Below, in pieces: positions 1-8,730 of a DNA stretch of 64,000 nt (position 1 is the stretch's first letter; every line of letters begins with the position of its first letter). The translations under genes were made by a program, and so were the position numbers. This stretch comes from Gammaproteobacteria bacterium. Lineage in GTDB: Bacteria; Pseudomonadota; Gammaproteobacteria; UBA4575. The DNA lies in contig CP046178.1 in assembly GCA_014075255.1 (NCBI GenBank), positions 2,586,020 through 2,650,019 on the forward strand, in the 5' to 3' direction. The notes beneath the pieces were generated by a model that did not search any database, was not told the origin of the DNA, and saw only the letters and a program-made list of their open reading frames with translations.

Positions 1-1
1 T

Positions 2-775
2 GTTAAGTTTTCTGTTATCACGGGTGTAAATACGCTATTTAATGGTTTGCTGAATACCGATGGGTTTTCTGATATTAATTTCTCTCATCTTAAAGTTACT
101 TTGGGTGGGGGTATGGCTGTGCAAGAGTCTGTAGCGAAAGAATGGCATGAGACTACAGGATGTGTGCTTGCAGAAGCCTACGGCTTAACCGAAGCATCGC
201 CAGCGGTCACAATGAATCCATATAATCTTAAGGAATATAACGGCACTATCGGTTTGCCAATTCCTAATACAGAGATCTCTATACAAGACGATGACGGTAA
301 TCATCTTGGAATAGAAGAGGCCGGTGAACTTTGTGTGCGTGGGCCACAGGTGATGCAAGGCTATTGGAATCGACCTGAAGAAACTAACAACACTTTGAGT
401 GACGATGGTTGGTTGCGTACAGGTGATGTAGCCATGGTGTCTGAAGATGGCTTTGTTCGTATCGTTGATCGCAAGAAAGATATGATCTTAGTGTCTGGGT
501 TTAATGTTTATCCAAACGAAATTGAAAATGTAGTGCAGTCTTTGGCTGGAGTGCTAGAAGTGGCTGCGGTAGGGGTTGAGGATGAAGAGTCTGGTGAAGT
601 GGTTAAGCTGTTTATCGTTAAGAAAGATCCTAGTCTCACTGAGGAAGATGTATTAGCTCACTGTGAAGATCGACTTACTCGATACAAATGGCCTAAACAT
701 ATAGAGTTTCGTGAAGACCTGCCAAAGACAAGTGTTGGAAAAATTCTTCGTCGTGCGCTACGTGACGGAGAGTAA
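2..775 (+). CDS. fadD: Long-chain acyl-CoA synthetase, C-terminal part (5' end outside window)
   Basis: C-terminal part of a FadD-type ligase, which uses ATP to activate fatty acids to acyl-CoA at the inner membrane. The frame is open from the first full codon at base 2, so the start lies outside the window. About 258 residues remain, a little under half of a typical FadD of roughly 560 residues. Visible motifs are the AMP-binding segment YGLTEASP, GWLRTGD, the fatty-acid signature DRKKDMILVSGFNVYP and the C-terminal lysine motif PKTSVGKILRR. The FadD subgroup is suggested by VNTLFNGLLNT and GGGMAVQ near the window edge. An AMP-dependent ligase is certain; the chain-length preference is inferred from the family. 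Confidence 0.92.
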   Translation, partial: VKFSVITGVNTLFNGLLNTDGFSDINFSHLKVTLGGGMAVQESVAKEWHETTGCVLAEAYGLTEASPAVTMNPYNLKEYNGTIGLPIPNTEISIQDDDGNHLGIEEAGELCVRGPQVMQGYWNRPEETNNTLSDDGWLRTGDVAMVSEDGFVRIVDRKKDMILVSGFNVYPNEIENVVQSLAGVLEVAAVGVEDEESGEVVKLFIVKKDPSLTEEDVLAHCEDRLTRYKWPKHIEFREDLPKTSVGKILRRALRDGE

Positions 776-1032
776 ACTAGATAAGGTAAGGTCGAGTACT
801 AAGAGTTGGCCTGATTAAACTACAAATAGAAATCAGCTAAGGTTCTGAATGTGGGTGAAATTAGTACTCAAAGAGTCTATTTGTCATTATAAATATCCCA
901 AATAAAAATACGGCTTTTATAAAAAGTGTGACGTAATTCCGTTGATCAAGCCGCTATAATTAGTGACTATAGGTATTCTTAATTTTTTCTATATGCCATT
1001 TTGGAACGTGGCAGAGTTGGAGCAAGTAAATA

Positions 1033-1530
1033 GTGAAGTCATATGAACACTCAGAAGATGCTGTTAATGATGCACAGCTTGCTTTAGAGCGACGTGATCG
1101 CAGTGAACGGCGTAGACCCTCTTTAAAAGGGTTTGTATATGGGTTGTTTCTAGCTAGGCGTCGTGGCCCACGGCGTGCGGAAAATCTATATCAATATAGT
1201 GATTGGTATGACGTCAAACTACTAGTGTTATCGCTAAGCTTATTATTACTTTCCTGCCTTGATGCGGCAATGACTATGAAGCTGCTCTCTTTGGGTGCAG
1301 TTGAATTGAATCCGATAATGAACGAGCTAATTAATCAAGGCACTCGATATTTTATCTGGATTAAAATTGTAGTAACTGCGTTATGTATTATTGTGCTGGT
1401 AGCACATAATCGAATTAGATTATTTAATCTATTACGTGTTGATGTGGTTTTGATTGCAGCAGTGTTTATTTATCTTGGCTTAGTAACGTATGAATTTTAC
1501 TTATACACCTTAGGTGCGCCTGTTGTTTAA
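1033..1530 (+). CDS. Small integral membrane protein, DUF5658-like
   Basis: A 165-residue protein. A charged N-terminus rich in arginine (residues 19-48) is followed by three predicted membrane helices at about 62-85, 106-124 and 136-155. The loop after helix 1 carries ELNP (91-94), and helix 1 carries an aspartate (D77); this D...E-x-NP pattern is what I associate with the uncharacterised DUF5658 family. The start is GTG, preceded by a TTGGAG ribosome site about 10 bases upstream. The 3' end overlaps the convergent gene at 1527-1883 by 4 bases. The function is unknown; family assignment is by pattern only. Confidence 0.72.
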   Translation: MKSYEHSEDAVNDAQLALERRDRSERRRPSLKGFVYGLFLARRRGPRRAENLYQYSDWYDVKLLVLSLSLLLLSCLDAAMTMKLLSLGAVELNPIMNELINQGTRYFIWIKIVVTALCIIVLVAHNRIRLFNLLRVDVVLIAAVFIYLGLVTYEFYLYTLGAPVV

Positions 1531-1883
1531 TTGAGCGACTGTATTAAGCTCTCATTTGGGTCCTGGCGAATTTTATATAATTCCCTTTCCCATAACTTTA
1601 TATTTTTAGGGCTGACACCTTTCTCAACACTGTCTAACCATTGATCATGGCAGTGCATCACTAATTCTAATCCTTCTTCAGTAAAGTCTGAGAGTTTTAT
1701 TTCCAGACTTTGCCAGTCTTCAAACGATTTTGGTAAACCATGTTTGTATAGCTCGCTTTCGAACAAAAAACCTAATAATGGTTCGTACCTGGATTTAAAG
1801 TTTTCAATGGCGTCGAGCTTGGAGGCGTCATCCATTTCTTCGTCTAAATACCATTTACATGTATCAATGATGAATTCTTTCAT
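1527..1883 (-). CDS. Hypothetical acidic protein
   Basis: A 118-residue soluble protein that I do not recognise. It is acidic and rich in aromatic residues and leucine, with no signal peptide, membrane segment or obvious motif, and is probably all-helical. An AAGGA ribosome site lies about 6 bases before the ATG, which supports a real gene and this start. It converges with the DUF5658-like gene, overlapping by 4 bases. It may share an upstream region with nothing else, because the next gene on this strand starts 170 bases away. Confidence 0.6.
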   Translation of the reverse strand: MKEFIIDTCKWYLDEEMDDASKLDAIENFKSRYEPLLGFLFESELYKHGLPKSFEDWQSLEIKLSDFTEEGLELVMHCHDQWLDSVEKGVSPKNIKLWERELYKIRQDPNESLIQSLN

Positions 1884-2051
1884 CGTGCATCCTTATGTTT
1901 GAATTTTATTTCCATAATTTTTTAGAATCAGATTTTTGTGTTAATAAAATTAATTGTATTGTTGTGTTATTTATCTGATTGGATCAATGATTACTATAAG
2001 CCTGTAGTCAGGATTTGTTTGCCATTCATCAGAGTTTTAGATGAGTGGTTT

Positions 2052-2750
2052 TTAAACCTCGACAATGACGATATTGAAGTAATGTGCGTACACTTCAAGA
2101 GCACGATCTTTTGCCAAGCCTAAGTGATCAGCAAGTGCAAGATCCATACCGCGAAAATTAACATCATATTCAGTTGTATTAGTATCTGCTTTTATATGCA
2201 AAGGTGATTCTTTGTTATGCAATAGAAAGATTTTTGCAATTGATTGTTCAATAGGGATATCTAAAGAATCATATTCTAAGTTTGCGAGATGCTGTTTAGT
2301 ATGTTCTCTTGCAGCAATAGATAGATCATCAAAGCGTGCGGTAAGTGCATAGGCTTGACTGCTATCCATCCATTTTTCAATATGTTGGCTTTGTATTTCA
2401 AGAATTTTTTCTGCGTGTAAGCTGCCTAATTCATTAATCGCATATACAAAGAAGATATATAGTTGATAAAATTTTACTGCATTGGTGAAAATTGGAATAA
2501 AAGACTTTGGGGTTTCGTGATCTTGCTCAATTGTGTAGTTAAAAGGTGTTAGATTTTTAAGTAATAGATGCAATGGATAAAAAGCCACGCTTTCAATAGT
2601 TCTAATTTCGCTGTCAACGCTGTTATTTTTATCAATGTGATATTCTTGTAGGCTCAGGCGGGCAGTGGATTTACGATTAGCCACCTCATTCGCTGTCAAG
2701 CCCCATAGATCTGGGAAATCTGTTGTATCTACTTGCTCAGACTGCCTCAA
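2052..2750 (-). CDS. Hypothetical protein
   Basis: A 232-residue protein of unknown function. The N-terminal 60 residues are polar; the middle (about 75-135) has amphipathic helices rich in tyrosine and phenylalanine; the C-terminal part contains a segment with LALADHLGLAKDRALEVYAHY, which may be a small helical bundle. No signal peptide is visible. The start is TTG with AGGGGC about 7 bases before it; the next in-frame ATG lies well inside, so TTG is preferred. It transcribes away from the 3082 operon, leaving a 331-base divergent intergenic region. Confidence 0.6.
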   Translation of the reverse strand: MRQSEQVDTTDFPDLWGLTANEVANRKSTARLSLQEYHIDKNNSVDSEIRTIESVAFYPLHLLLKNLTPFNYTIEQDHETPKSFIPIFTNAVKFYQLYIFFVYAINELGSLHAEKILEIQSQHIEKWMDSSQAYALTARFDDLSIAAREHTKQHLANLEYDSLDIPIEQSIAKIFLLHNKESPLHIKADTNTTEYDVNFRGMDLALADHLGLAKDRALEVYAHYFNIVIVEV

Positions 2751-3081
2751 TGTATCTGCCCCTAAATATGTAGGTTATTTAAAACTCTTATCTTAAATGG
2801 CCGATAATGTAGTGCTCTATATGCTTGAGATCGTGCGTTGTAACCATGCGATAGAAGGGTGATCACTGCTACTAAGTGATTGTTAGATCTATAGGGAAGC
2901 ATGATTTTTAGCTATTTCTATTCATCAAGCGGACATTTTTCAGTTTGTGTTCTAGTTTGGAGCTTATTTTTGCGTGTACAATATTGATAGTATTTTCGAT
3001 TACGAAGGTGCGGGTGCACCTGGGAGTGAAAATCATGATCCAACCTAGTTCTGTAGGCAGTATAAAAATAAGTGAATAATT
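2751..3081. other. 331-base divergent intergenic region
   Basis: This lies between the hypothetical gene on the minus strand and the coiled-coil/OmpA/GGDEF operon on the plus strand, and should hold both promoters. I see no convincing sigma-70 pair. Bases 2927-2937 read AAGCGGACATT, identical to the 3' half of the repeat family at 45.9-47.1 kb; this may be a remnant or chance. A small antisense frame overlaps the start of the 3082 gene but shows no gene-like features. Confidence 0.5.
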
Positions 3082-3651
3082 ATGGGCAATTCTAAACAAG
3101 AAGCATCAATTAAAGTTTCGCAAGTCGAGGCAAAACAAGTCTCTACACATAAAGTTAAAGCAAGTAATGGCAATAGCAATGATGAGCTGCTCGTGGATGA
3201 GGTTAAGAAACTAGATCAGATTCGTGCCATGTTGTTTGGCGAACATGTAGCTACATTGCAAAATAAGCATCAAGCGCTTAACCAAAAATTTGACAAGAAT
3301 CTTGACCAAAGCGTATCCATACTGCGTAAAGAGTTTGCTACTTCAATTGCAGATTTACAACAGCAAATAGATAAGAAGTTTAATCAGTTGCGAAAGAGTC
3401 TGCAATCTGAAGAGGCGAATCGTGAATCACAAAATGAGGAACTCACTTCAAGTTTATCTGGTGTGAATTCAGACATCCTTACTAAAATTGATTTAGAGGC
3501 TAAAAGATTAGATCAAGCACTAGAGGATCAGCATCTGGAATCAACAAATCAGTTGAATTCTATGGCGGGTTCTTTGCAGGATACAAAAGTCGATCGCAAA
3601 TCTTTAGCGGCTTTATTTAGTCAATTTGCTAAGGAACTTGAGGGCTCGTAG
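3082..3651 (+). CDS. Coiled-coil protein, first gene of the OmpA/GGDEF operon
   Basis: A 189-residue hydrophilic protein with no signal peptide or membrane segment. From about residue 41 to 160 it is predicted to be almost entirely helical with heptad-like spacing (coiled coil). Residues 41-66 contain VKKLDQIRAMLFGEH, a motif repeated in altered form near the N-terminus of the next protein (residues 27-52). The C-terminus ends in a short conserved-looking helix, DRKSLAALFSQFAKEL. ATG start. The gene is 24 bases upstream of the OmpA-domain gene and probably co-transcribed. Inferred role: cytoplasmic scaffold or partner of that protein. I know no named family. Confidence 0.75.
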   Translation: MGNSKQEASIKVSQVEAKQVSTHKVKASNGNSNDELLVDEVKKLDQIRAMLFGEHVATLQNKHQALNQKFDKNLDQSVSILRKEFATSIADLQQQIDKKFNQLRKSLQSEEANRESQNEELTSSLSGVNSDILTKIDLEAKRLDQALEDQHLESTNQLNSMAGSLQDTKVDRKSLAALFSQFAKELEGS

Positions 3652-3675
3652 GCGAAGTTATTTATAGCTTCGCAT

Positions 3676-5469
3676 ATGACGAGAGTCATGTTGCATCAAA
3701 ACGATATAGTTGGCGAAACAAACATCGAATCAAGACTGCCTACGTCAGATGATGTGCATGATTTAGCGCATTTGAGAAAGCTATTATTAGGTAGTGAGTA
3801 TCAAGATTTGCTCAAATTGCAGCGTGAATTTTCAAATCATTCACATATTAGTGAAAAAATCTCTCAAGTTATATCAGAAGCCATTGCAATTCGTTCGAAA
3901 CAAGACGATTCAGTATCACAAGCTTTAGTTCCTTCAATAGAGCATGCCATCCGCGCATCTGCAAAACGTGACCCTAAGCGTTTAGCAAATGCTTTGTTTC
4001 CAGTAATGGGCCCTGCGATAAGGGAATCTGTTGCTGAAACTGTTAGCGCAATGATGCAGCAGGTCAATCAATTATTAGAGAACAGCTTTAGTGCGCGCTC
4101 TGTTAAATGGCGCGTTAATGCTTTTCGAACTAAACGTTCTTTTGCGGAAGTCATGCTGGCAGATACTATGCTGTATCAAGTTGAGCAGGTGTTTCTAATC
4201 CATCGTGAGTCGAGTCTACTTATCAAACATCTCACGTCTGCAAATGCGATCGTCAAAGATCCAGATATGGTTTCCGGTATGCTCACTGCGGTGACCGATT
4301 TTGTAAAAGACTCATTCGTTGTTGATAAGCAGCAAAATGTTAAGTCAATAAAGTTTGGTCAGCTGAATCTTTTGTTTGAAGCGGGACCGCATGCCATTAT
4401 TGTTGTAGCGGTGCGGGGCCTGCTTCCTGCTGATTTGCAGATTACAATTCGCGAGCAAGTCGAAGAGCTGCATCGATTATATGGTAGTAGGTTGGAAACT
4501 TATAATGGTAATGCTGAAAACTTCCCTGATACTTATGAGCACTTGGATAAGTGTTTATTGAGCAAGAAGAAAGATAGCAGACTAGAATCCAACAATAAAC
4601 AAAAATTACCATGGCCTGCGATTTTCGTTGTCAGTCTTTTGCTATTACTTCCGTTTCTATGGTGGATGTTTAATAAGATAGAGCAAAATAAATGGGAGAA
4701 TGTTGTTCATCAATTGCAAGCAGAGTCTGGCGTTGTGATTTTAAATCATCATAAACAGAATGGTGAGTATGTAGTGATTGGATTGCGTGATCCCTTGTCT
4801 AGAGATCCTGCAGAAATTGTTGCGGCTAATCAAGAATTTCATAAGTCGGTTAAGTGGCAAATGCAATCTTACTATTCCAATGAAAACGAAATTATTCAAA
4901 GACGTTTGCTCGATGTATTGAACCCACCCAACGATGTGGATGTAAATTTTCAAAACGGACTGTTGATTATATCGGGGAAGGCAGAAGCTTCATGGATAGC
5001 AGCTTTACCTAACAAGCTACCGTTCATATGGGGTGTTAAGCGTGTGGATACCAACCTACTACGTGAAAAAGAAGACATTCAACAAAAAATACAACAATTC
5101 ATCGGCTCTATTGAGGAGGTGGTAATAGAATTTGCACCAAATTCAAGCGAGCTATCGTCTAATGACATAGTATCTATAGGTAATGTTCAAAAGCAGATAA
5201 ACAACTTGCGGATTTACTTAGCTAAAACCGAGCAAGAATTCAAACTTGGTATATTGGGTTATGCGGATGCAACTGGGACATCCTCGGCAAATATTTTGGC
5301 AAGCGAACAACGTGCTAGAAATGTACATAATGTGCTAACTAGCAAAGGTATTGCTGAAGATGATTTGCTAGCCAAAGGTTTGAGTGGTCAAGTTGTTCAA
5401 TCTGAGTTTGTTAAGACTTTAAAATGCCATTCGCAACGCTGTGTAATGTTTGAGGTCTATATTAATTAA
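3676..5469 (+). CDS. Inner-membrane protein with roadblock-like cytoplasmic part, BON-like and OmpA periplasmic domains
   Basis: A 597-residue protein. An N-terminal helical part contains the motif LRKLLLG (27-52 region) and FPVMGPAIRES near 110. A region at about 172-275 (VEQVFLIHRESSLLIKHL ... MLTAVTDFVKDSF) has the look of a roadblock/longin-type sensory fold; this is inference. One membrane helix lies at about 313-331. A BON-like segment follows (GLLIISGKAEASWI), then an OmpA-type peptidoglycan-binding domain from about 482 to the end with the expected NLxxSxxRA-like ASEQRARNV. So the N-terminal half should be cytoplasmic and the C-terminal half periplasmic. The start is ATG 3676; an in-frame ATG at 3688 is possible. 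Operon with the coiled-coil gene and the GGDEF-EAL gene. Confidence 0.85.
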   Translation: MTRVMLHQNDIVGETNIESRLPTSDDVHDLAHLRKLLLGSEYQDLLKLQREFSNHSHISEKISQVISEAIAIRSKQDDSVSQALVPSIEHAIRASAKRDPKRLANALFPVMGPAIRESVAETVSAMMQQVNQLLENSFSARSVKWRVNAFRTKRSFAEVMLADTMLYQVEQVFLIHRESSLLIKHLTSANAIVKDPDMVSGMLTAVTDFVKDSFVVDKQQNVKSIKFGQLNLLFEAGPHAIIVVAVRGLLPADLQITIREQVEELHRLYGSRLETYNGNAENFPDTYEHLDKCLLSKKKDSRLESNNKQKLPWPAIFVVSLLLLLPFLWWMFNKIEQNKWENVVHQLQAESGVVILNHHKQNGEYVVIGLRDPLSRDPAEIVAANQEFHKSVKWQMQSYYSNENEIIQRRLLDVLNPPNDVDVNFQNGLLIISGKAEASWIAALPNKLPFIWGVKRVDTNLLREKEDIQQKIQQFIGSIEEVVIEFAPNSSELSSNDIVSIGNVQKQINNLRIYLAKTEQEFKLGILGYADATGTSSANILASEQRARNVHNVLTSKGIAEDDLLAKGLSGQVVQSEFVKTLKCHSQRCVMFEVYIN

Positions 5470-5482
5470 GGTTGCTCGTTAA

Positions 5483-7357
5483 ATGCCTGCTAATTTATAT
5501 TATATGTCTACTTCTAATTTTGAAACACTCGTATCTTTGTATAGAAGACTTGGGATAGTCGTGCTGGAGTTACGACAAGATAGGAGTCTATGGTTGGTCT
5601 CTCCTGCGCCGACCTGGTTTTCATTGCTGGCTAAGTTAGCTAAAGATAATGGGGAAGGTCGAGTTCTTTCAGTTACCTCCAATGTTTTAAATACATTTAT
5701 TGAAGATGACGCGCAGAAAATGTGGACTACCGGGCAAGAACGAAATGTTTCTCCAATATGGATTGAAAGAGACACTTCTGAAAATAGCATACCCTTTGAG
5801 GCAACGGCTTTACGTCAAGTGGATAGCATGTTGATTATTATTGAGCATGTGCCAGACACCTACGAGTCTAAGCAGTCACAAGCGAAGCAATTGCGCGAAA
5901 ATGTTTTACTTAAAGGTTTGTTGGAAGACAAAAAGGCTGAACAAGCGCAAAAAATTGCATCTCGAGAAACTGAGCTTGAACAAGAAATTAGTGAACGCAG
6001 AGCGCTGGAAAAACAACTTACTCATTTGGCTTTTCACGATGCATTGACAGGATTGCCGAATAGATCGCTGTTTACGGATAGATTGCAAAGGGCGATTGCA
6101 GAAGCTGAGAGAAAAAAAGAATCCGTAGTGGTGATGTTTATTGATTTAGATGATTTCAAAAAAGTGAATGATTCATTTGGCCACCAGGTTGGCGACAAAG
6201 TGATTCAAGGGGCAGCATTACGTTTAAAAAAATGCTTGCGCGACATTGATTCCATTGCCCGTTTAGGTGGTGATGAGTTCACCTTATTGGTTCCTCATAT
6301 TGGAGATCGTGAAGATATAGAAATCATCGCTAGCCGTCTAATTGAGTCCTTGGAAGATCCGATTGTTGTAGAAGGTACAGAATTTCGCATGTCTATCAGT
6401 ATTGGTATTTCGGTTTTCCCGAACGATGCCAACAATGAAGATAGTTTATTGCGCAATGCAGATACTGCAATGTATTTTGCCAAGCACACGCGTGGTCCTA
6501 GTTATAAATTTTATGTCAAAGATATGGGTACATCGCCTTCGAAGCGGTTGGCATTAGTGTCAGATATCGAATTTGCTTTACAGCAAAAAGAATTTTTCTT
6601 GGTTTACCAGCCGATCATCGATATAAAAAATATGGAGGTTATGGGTGCTGAGGCACTGATACGATGGCGACGCACAGATGGTGAAATTGTTGAGCCAGAT
6701 CGGTTTATTCCTCTAGCGTGTGAATCAGATTTGATTGTAAAAATTGGTTCATGGGTTATCGAGCAAAGTTGCAAGCAACTTAGAAATTGGCGTGGGATTT
6801 ACGGCGATAAATTTAGGATGAATGTTAATCTTTCAGTGCGTGAGCTTGAATCTAAGAAGTGTAAAGGCGACTTGCAAAAGTTAATGGAGGATTTGAACTT
6901 GCCCCCAGGCTCTTTAGAGATTGAAATAACCGATACGATGCCGATCGAAAATTCTAATATTATGCAGACCAATGTTGATTTTCTAAAGAGTTTGCATGTG
7001 TCGACTGCGATCGATCGGTTTGGTGATCGTCAAACATCTTTAAAGTCGATTAAAACACTAGGGCTAAATTCGATAAAAATAGATCGATTCTTCGTAAATG
7101 GAATCGAATCCGATCAAGATAGCTACGATGTTTTTAATGGTATTGTCAAGCTGAGTTTGTGCCTATCAGATAATGTTTTAGTCGAAGGTATAGAAACCAA
7201 AGAACAGCTGGAAATTATTCAGAGTATGGAAGTGGATGAGGCCCAGGGGTTTTTCTTCACTCAGCCATTAGAGTCACACTTTTTTGATCAATGGATGAAA
7301 GAGTTTGATAAGAAACAAAAAACTCAACTTAAAATAGTTGAGAAAAAGAAAGCTTAG
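5483..7357 (+). CDS. GGDEF-EAL protein: likely diguanylate cyclase with degenerate EAL domain
   Basis: A 624-residue c-di-GMP signalling protein, 13 bases after the OmpA-domain gene. Residues 1-130 are an unrecognised, perhaps PAS-like, domain, followed by a coiled coil (about 135-180). The GGDEF domain has an intact GGDEF at 262-266 and an inhibitory-site RxxD (R253, D256), so cyclase activity is expected. The EAL domain (about 363-610) keeps EAL (E390), the NVNLS, EIEITD, KID, EGIET and EAQG motifs. The loop-6 motif DDFGTGYSS, however, reads DRFGDRQTS: the second metal-binding aspartate is R512. Phosphodiesterase activity is therefore doubtful; the EAL may act as a c-di-GMP or GTP sensor. 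Confidence 0.9.
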   Translation: MPANLYYMSTSNFETLVSLYRRLGIVVLELRQDRSLWLVSPAPTWFSLLAKLAKDNGEGRVLSVTSNVLNTFIEDDAQKMWTTGQERNVSPIWIERDTSENSIPFEATALRQVDSMLIIIEHVPDTYESKQSQAKQLRENVLLKGLLEDKKAEQAQKIASRETELEQEISERRALEKQLTHLAFHDALTGLPNRSLFTDRLQRAIAEAERKKESVVVMFIDLDDFKKVNDSFGHQVGDKVIQGAALRLKKCLRDIDSIARLGGDEFTLLVPHIGDREDIEIIASRLIESLEDPIVVEGTEFRMSISIGISVFPNDANNEDSLLRNADTAMYFAKHTRGPSYKFYVKDMGTSPSKRLALVSDIEFALQQKEFFLVYQPIIDIKNMEVMGAEALIRWRRTDGEIVEPDRFIPLACESDLIVKIGSWVIEQSCKQLRNWRGIYGDKFRMNVNLSVRELESKKCKGDLQKLMEDLNLPPGSLEIEITDTMPIENSNIMQTNVDFLKSLHVSTAIDRFGDRQTSLKSIKTLGLNSIKIDRFFVNGIESDQDSYDVFNGIVKLSLCLSDNVLVEGIETKEQLEIIQSMEVDEAQGFFFTQPLESHFFDQWMKEFDKKQKTQLKIVEKKKA

Positions 7358-7383
7358 TGAGTCTTTTTTAAGTTATTTTGTGC

Positions 7384-8592
7384 TTAGGCGTAGTGTTGCG
7401 CAACATATTTTTGCACTATTATTTTAAATTCCTCAGCAATCTTCTCGCCCCTTAAAGTAGTAAATTTATCACCATCAACATATACTGGTGCTATAGGTTT
7501 CTCGCCGGTTCCAGGTAAACTAATGCCAATATTGGCATGTTTGCTTTCGCCTGGTCCGTTTACTACGCAACCCATGACAGCTACTTTCATTTCTTCTACA
7601 CCGCTATATTGTTGTTTCCAAACAAGCATTTGAGTTTTTAAATAATCTTCAATGTCCGCCGCTAAATATTGAAAGTAATCGCTAGTGGTGCGCCCGCAAC
7701 CTGGGCAGGATGTTACTTCTGGTGTGAACGAGCGTAATCCCATCATTTGTAATATTTGTTGGGCCACAACAACTTCTTGCGTGCGTGCGCCGCCCGGTTC
7801 AGGAGTTAGCGAAATTCTAATGGTATCGCCAATACCTTCTTGCAGCAGTATAGAGAGTGCGGCTGTTGAGGCGACGATGCCTTTACTACCCATACCCGCC
7901 TCTGTAAGGCCTAGATGTAACGCATAGCCACATCGTTTTGCTAAATCTCGGTAAACACGCACCAGTGCTTGCACTTCGCTGAGCTTGCAAGAAAGAATAA
8001 TTTTATTGTGTGCGAGGCCAATCTTTTCGGCCAATGCGGCGCTTTCTAATGCAGATGCAATTAACGCATCGTGCATCACTTCTTGTAGAGATCTTGGTTG
8101 TGAGGAACTTTTATTATCATCCAGCATTTTAGCTAACAAATCTTGATCTAAGCTGCCCCAATTAACTCCAATGCGAACTGATTTATTTTCTGCACATGCG
8201 ATTTCGATAATTTCAGTAAACTGTTTATCACTACGTCCAACATTGCCAGGATTGATGCGATATTTGTCTAGCGCTTGTGCGCACTCGGTATATTTTTTTA
8301 ATAAGCGGCTGCCATTGAAATGAAAATCGCCTACCAGCGGTACATCCACTCCAGCATTGTCCAATTTCTCGCGTATTGTTGGTACTGCTTTGGCAGCATC
8401 TTTATTGTTTACGGTGACGCGTACAATTTCTGATCCTGCGGAAGCGAGAGCTGAAACCTGCGCTACAGTTTTTTCTATATCAGCCGTATCAGTATTGGTC
8501 ATGGACTGTACGACAATAGGAGAATGTCCTCCTACTGTTACATTGCCAACATCGACTGCAGTACTATTACGCCGAAACTTTATTGAATTCAT
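7384..8592 (-). CDS. ispG: 4-hydroxy-3-methylbut-2-enyl-diphosphate synthase (flavodoxin)
   Basis: IspG (GcpE) makes HMBPP from MEcPP in the non-mevalonate isoprenoid pathway, using a [4Fe-4S] cluster and flavodoxin. The 402-residue length is normal for the short bacterial form. The family N-terminus [19 protein letters not shown] is present, as are the cluster cysteines in SCPGCGRT and CVVNGPGES near the C-terminus. ATG start with only a weak ribosome site. In many gammaproteobacteria ispG sits between rodZ and hisS; here it lies alone, converging with the GGDEF-EAL gene. The Isc system encoded at 21-27 kb would supply its cluster. Confidence 0.97.
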   Translation of the reverse strand: MNSIKFRRNSTAVDVGNVTVGGHSPIVVQSMTNTDTADIEKTVAQVSALASAGSEIVRVTVNNKDAAKAVPTIREKLDNAGVDVPLVGDFHFNGSRLLKKYTECAQALDKYRINPGNVGRSDKQFTEIIEIACAENKSVRIGVNWGSLDQDLLAKMLDDNKSSSQPRSLQEVMHDALIASALESAALAEKIGLAHNKIILSCKLSEVQALVRVYRDLAKRCGYALHLGLTEAGMGSKGIVASTAALSILLQEGIGDTIRISLTPEPGGARTQEVVVAQQILQMMGLRSFTPEVTSCPGCGRTTSDYFQYLAADIEDYLKTQMLVWKQQYSGVEEMKVAVMGCVVNGPGESKHANIGISLPGTGEKPIAPVYVDGDKFTTLRGEKIAEEFKIIVQKYVAQHYA

Positions 8593-8730
8593 AGCTTGCT
8601 TATACTCAATACAGTATTAGTTTCAAAACGATTTAGAATCTTAACTCATTAGGATCCTGTTGCGGGTAGAATTAGCCAGATAGATTTAGCTTGGTATGAT
8701 TCGAAAAACCATATATACCTCATTTTAAAT

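Noticed and set aside
1938..2123. 61-residue frame on the plus strand, hydrophobic at its start
   Set aside because: Its 3' half overlaps the better supported gene at 2052-2750 on the other strand, and its composition there is that of an antisense frame.
2908..3099. 63-residue minus-strand frame
   Set aside because: Overlaps the start of the coiled-coil gene; no ribosome site and no recognisable features.
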